A DNA stretch of 22,465 nt. Source: Nemertoderma westbladi (taxonomy: Eukaryota > Xenacoelomorpha > Nemertodermatida > Nemertodermatidae). The position numbers and the translations under genes were made by a program. Location: the NCBI GenBank assembly GCA_032718475.1, contig JAUCBJ010004996.1:1-22465 (forward strand), in the 5' to 3' direction. Positions 19,286-22,465 of the stretch are shown here, in pieces. Each line of letters begins with the position of its first letter. The stretch's first letter is position 1. Under the pieces are notes generated by a model. The model was not told the origin of the DNA, ran no database searches, and saw nothing but the letters and a program-made list of their open reading frames with translations.

Positions 19286-20439
19286 TTTGTTTGTATTAAT
19301 TATTTTACTTAATATTTAAATATTATATTTGTGATAAGATGTATTTATAGATTCTCATAAACTTTTAAAAAATGTGCTGTAATTTTAATTTATAGAGTAA
19401 GAAGTGATAGCAGAGCCAGAAGTGATTGCAAAGCAAGTTAACTCAAGATTATATAAGTCAATACTTGTATTTATTATACTAATTTAAGTCACATTGTGCA
19501 GTACATCGCATTATTCAAGTGACTGTCTGACTATGAATATAATTATCCAACATGACAAAGAAGTATTATACTTTCCATGCTTCTGCTTATATAAGACGAT
19601 ACCGGTATTTTATATACTAATTTAAAACACATTGTGCTGTGGAGTACATCGCATTATTCCAGTATCCAGTAGTGACTGTCTGACTGTGAGGTATAATTCT
19701 CCAACATGATAATGAATCATACTTTCCATGCTGCTCCTTTATAGTGGAATTGGCAGTACAACCTACGCAATTAGCCAATCACAAAGCTCATGCAATAACA
19801 ACCTCAATATTACAGAGCCATTGAGATTGGCTAAATGAAACCAGATAAGAATAGTGAGTAGAGTAGATGATGGTGTCATGGCACTCAGAGAACCTGCAAA
19901 CAGCCTAAAAGTCAAAATATCGTAAAATTCTGCTGGTCAACTTTTTTGATTTCTCATAAAAGTAGCAGATGATAGCAGCTAATTTTTGATGTTTTTCAAC
20001 CAAGAATGATCGAGTAACAAAATCTGATAAAAATTTTTGCGGAGCTCAGCGGAGCTTTTTTTCCCTGGCTTCCTAAAATTTAAAATTATCACATTTTGTA
20101 AATATTTTAGAACATTTTACAATATAAATTTTAAACTATTGCCCCTACCAACTCGATTGTGTCATTTTTGAAATCTACTGGAAGAGTAGAACATTTTGAA
20201 AAAAAAAATTTTCAATTTGAATAAAATGTTTTGATTTTATTGGAAAAATATTTATTTTGTGTATAAAATGTGAAAATTGTGCAAAAAATTCTAGAATTTT
20301 GAAATTTTTGCCAAAATCAGAAAATTTTGAAATAAAAAATTTTTTTTTTTGCTTTTTTTAGTCAATATATATATCACCTTTAACTTGGGATGCCAAAAAA
20401 AAAATTTGAAAACATTATTTTTTTGGAGTTTTGACCACC
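19286..20439. other. Transib 5' non-coding region
   Basis: No ORF of interest. It holds a direct duplication (19449-19737), then a very AT-rich stretch (about 20060-20430) up to the terminal repeat. A promoter for the minus-strand transposase would be expected here, but I cannot assign a start site. Confidence 0.5.
19449..19737. repeat. Direct duplication of about 138-150 bp upstream of the transposase
   Basis: Copies starting 'ttatataag' at 19449 and 19587 share 'actaatttaa', 'cacattgtgc', 'gtacatcgcattattc', 'gtgactgtctgact', 'ccaacatga' and 'actttccatgct'. The second copy has small insertions. Duplicated upstream segments can carry promoter elements; no evidence for that beyond position. 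Confidence 0.85.
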
Positions 20440-20453
20440 TCTGGCCCACTGTG
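20440..20453 (-). repeat. Transib terminal inverted repeat, transposase 5' side
   Basis: Exact complement of 9487-9500; read inward it begins CACAGTGGGCCAGA. Followed by the duplicated target aaacg (20454-20458). Confidence 0.95.
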
Positions 20454-20893
20454 AAACGTCGCAAACTTCGGGAATTTTTTCTACAATTTTGACTCTTTAA
20501 GCAAAAGGGTCCCGAATGAGTTTTTTAACCTTTATTTTTTTGTGATTTTGAGTGCTTTTTTATATTAGTGAATGTTCTAGAACCTTAGTAGATTTTTTAT
20601 GGTATATAGCTAGTATTTTTTACTAGCTATTAATTTTTGGAAATTATTTTGGTCATTAATATATTCTTCAACAGTTTAACCTGAAATATCATGGACTTTC
20701 ACATTTTTTATAATTTCAAAAAATACTAGCTAGCAAAAAAACACTAGCTATCATAAAAAACATATCTACTAATGTTGTAGAACTTTCACCAAAACCAAAA
20801 AAATTTAAAAACTCTAAAAAAGGATTGGTGGAAAATGGCTGGGGTGTCGACAGGGCGAAGTAGGGACCGTGTTGCTTAACCCCTTAGAGCCTA

Positions 20894-20948
20894 ATGACGT
20901 CCACTGCACGTCACCATGGACAGCACGAAGACGTGCAGTGGACGTCAT
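20894..20948. repeat. 19-bp perfect stem-loop next to the piggyBac-like terminus
   Basis: Arms 20894-20912 (atgacgtccactgcacgtc) and 20930-20948 are exact complements around a 17-base loop. Located 14 bp inside the presumed terminus. Similar subterminal inverted repeats occur in piggyBac elements and probably bind transposase. Confidence 0.9.
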
Positions 20949-21123
20949 GCTGGAATACATGTTTTATTGGAAGGCTCTTGGAGTAGGTATACTGGTGGAT
21001 AGTATTAATGACATTTATTGCTCTTCATGGCAAAAAATCCATTCTGTACTGTAGATAGGCTGTATTGTAGACTGTATTATTAGTGTTAGGTATATGGCGT
21101 AATGCCAACCACAGTACAGTAGT

Positions 21124-21665
21124 TCAGACTGACAGAGAGACCGACAGACAGACAGACTAGATTTATGTAAACGTGTAAACTGACATCAGAAATGAAATCA
21201 GCAACCCTTAAAACCCCCATAGCGAGAATGTTGGTTAGTTAGTATACTTTCTTAAGTTTTCACAGACTGACTGACAGAAAGACCGACAGCCAGACAGACT
21301 AGATTTTTTTAAACGTGAAAACTGACATCTAAAATAAAATCAGCACCCATTAAAACCCCCATAACGAGAATGTTAGTTAGTTTGTATTCTTTTTTAAGTT
21401 TTGACAGACTGACTGACTGACAGAAAGACCGACAAACAGACAGACTAGATTTATGTAAACCTGAAAACTGACATCAGAAATGAAATCAGCACCCCTTAAA
21501 ACCCCCATAGCGAGAATGTTAGTTAATTTGAATTATCTTTTAAGTTTTGACAGACTGACTGACAGAATGACCGACAGACAGACAGACTAGATTTATGTAA
21601 ACGTGAAAACTGACATCAGAAATGTAATCAGCACTCCTTAAAACCCCCATAGCGAGAATGTTAGC
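21124..21665. repeat. Minisatellite, four units of about 142-146 bp
   Basis: Units are marked by 'ccgac' at 21141, 21283, 21429 and 21571, each in a gacagacagac-rich segment. Each continues 'agactagatttatgtaaac', 'actgacatc', 'aatcagca' and 'aaaacccccata' to 'gcgagaatgtta'. Small differences in the number of gact/gaca tetramers change the length. Confidence 0.92.
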
Positions 21666-22312
21666 GACAAGTTTTAATTATTAACCATATTTCGTAAGAT
21701 ATATTTTAAAACATTTATTTATTAATAATGCAATAACTGAATAACCAGATAACGGAAAGACAAATCGAATTGAAACTTTTAATTACTAATAATAATTGTG
21801 GTGAGAGGTGATGGAAATCAAGAATATATGTTATGTTATAGAGCACGCGTTGGTAGGCACAGGCAAATGAATTGATGTCTGTTGAGATGTATTGAAGGAG
21901 CACTATTCCTTCTACTGGACTACTATGTCCTTGTGTACTAGCCTAGGCACTGGCTTGGTCAAAGACTTTAGCTTGCAGTAATGTAAAACTTCAAGAAATA
22001 TTATTGGGCACGGCTGCCCTTGCCATGCCTTAGGCTCTATGGGGGAGAATGGAATCAGCGTATGAATTTACAATGTTAATTATGTTTAAATCAATTAAAA
22101 ATACATTTATTAACGCAAATCACTTGAAAAAATAAAAAACTATAATGGGATGGGGTACATGGATTCCAGATATCTAATTTCAGTGCAAAATAACTTTAAT
22201 CGTATGGTGCTAAACAATTAATTTCCATGGAGAGACCGTTCAAAATGACTCAACCATACAATTTAGCTGAAGATATTAACTTCGATTATGGCTTCCGACA
22301 TTTATGGCTACC

Positions 22313-22344
22313 GACACACACACACACCACACACCACACACACA
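22313..22344. repeat. CA microsatellite (imperfect)
   Basis: A run of CA with two CCA interruptions. Simple repeat without further context. Confidence 0.9.
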
Positions 22345-22465
22345 GACTTTTGAAAAACGGCCATAGTATAATTATATCAGTTCGCTGATGGCTCGCCATA
22401 CGTGTCTCGCCCCACATACACTCAAGGCTTTTCTTTAACTGCTTCTTTCGACTCCCTGTATCAAC

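Larger units (their letters stand above)
20880..22465. other. Piggybac-like left terminus and non-coding sequence to window end
   Basis: Directly after TTAA (20876-20879) the sequence begins ccccttagagcc, a piggyBac-type start, and diverges from copy A, whose TTAA at 7024-7027 continues differently. A 19-bp perfect inverted repeat follows. No transposase ORF is visible up to the window edge. The stretch contains a minisatellite (21124-21665) and a CA repeat (22313-22344). The right end was not found with certainty; the element may continue beyond the window or be a deletion derivative. Confidence 0.55.

Noticed and set aside
22030-22044. ttaggctctatgggg as the missing right end of the second piggyBac-like element
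   Set aside because: Ten bases match the complement of the left end, in the right orientation, but no TTAA follows and the flank does not match copy A. Could be a decayed end; not supported enough.

Overview
This window is AT-rich animal DNA, almost certainly from an invertebrate and plausibly an aquatic one (an inference from the mix of element types). I find no host single-copy gene, RNA gene, operon or CRISPR array. Nearly everything recognisable is transposable-element DNA: three non-LTR retrotransposons (LINEs) with identifiable enzymes, a degraded Ty3/Gypsy-type pol, a piece of another retroelement, a Transib (RAG1-family) DNA transposon, two piggyBac-like ends, foldback elements and minisatellites.

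Layout. 1-1267 (minus strand): 5' half of a LINE, with ORF1 and the start of ORF2. 1695-2262 (minus): C-terminal piece of an unplaced retroelement. 3134-4205 (minus): broken Ty3/Gypsy integrase region. 4230-4778 (plus): an L1-ORF1/FP25-like fragment. 4959-7027: copy A of an unnamed repeat (about 780 bp without its insertion), interrupted by a 5'-truncated LINE with an intact reverse transcriptase ORF (5542-6806) and a 20-21 bp target duplication. 7709-8925: a compound inverted repeat with mirrored C14 and G25 tracts. 9057-20879: copy B of the same repeat.

Copy B holds a four-level nest. A Transib transposon (9487-20453) sits in the repeat. A near-complete CR1/L2-like LINE (about 12045-18890) sits in the Transib transposase gene. 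A piggyBac-like element (14318-15989) sits in the LINE endonuclease. Copy A still shows the unoccupied Transib site, copy B shows the unoccupied site of the copy A LINE, and TTAA or 5-bp duplications confirm the joints. A 67-bp near-perfect palindrome (9268-9334) is a further small insertion in copy B. Beyond 20880 another piggyBac-like end with a 19-bp stem-loop begins, followed by a four-copy minisatellite of about 142 bp.

Most interesting: (1) the Transib termini begin with CACAGTG, the same heptamer as V(D)J recombination signals, with a 5-bp target duplication proven by the empty site; (2) the LINE carries an 18-unit coding minisatellite of 30 bp (decapeptide, consensus near LGVPTGGATG) between endonuclease and reverse transcriptase, with a single-base deletion in unit 1 exactly accounting for the only frame break; (3) two unrelated LINEs have ORF1 and ORF2 in one frame separated by a single stop; (4) the palindrome TAGGCCTA is strongly clustered in the left third, and one occurrence is a clean 6-bp insertion relative to the paralogous repeat copy.
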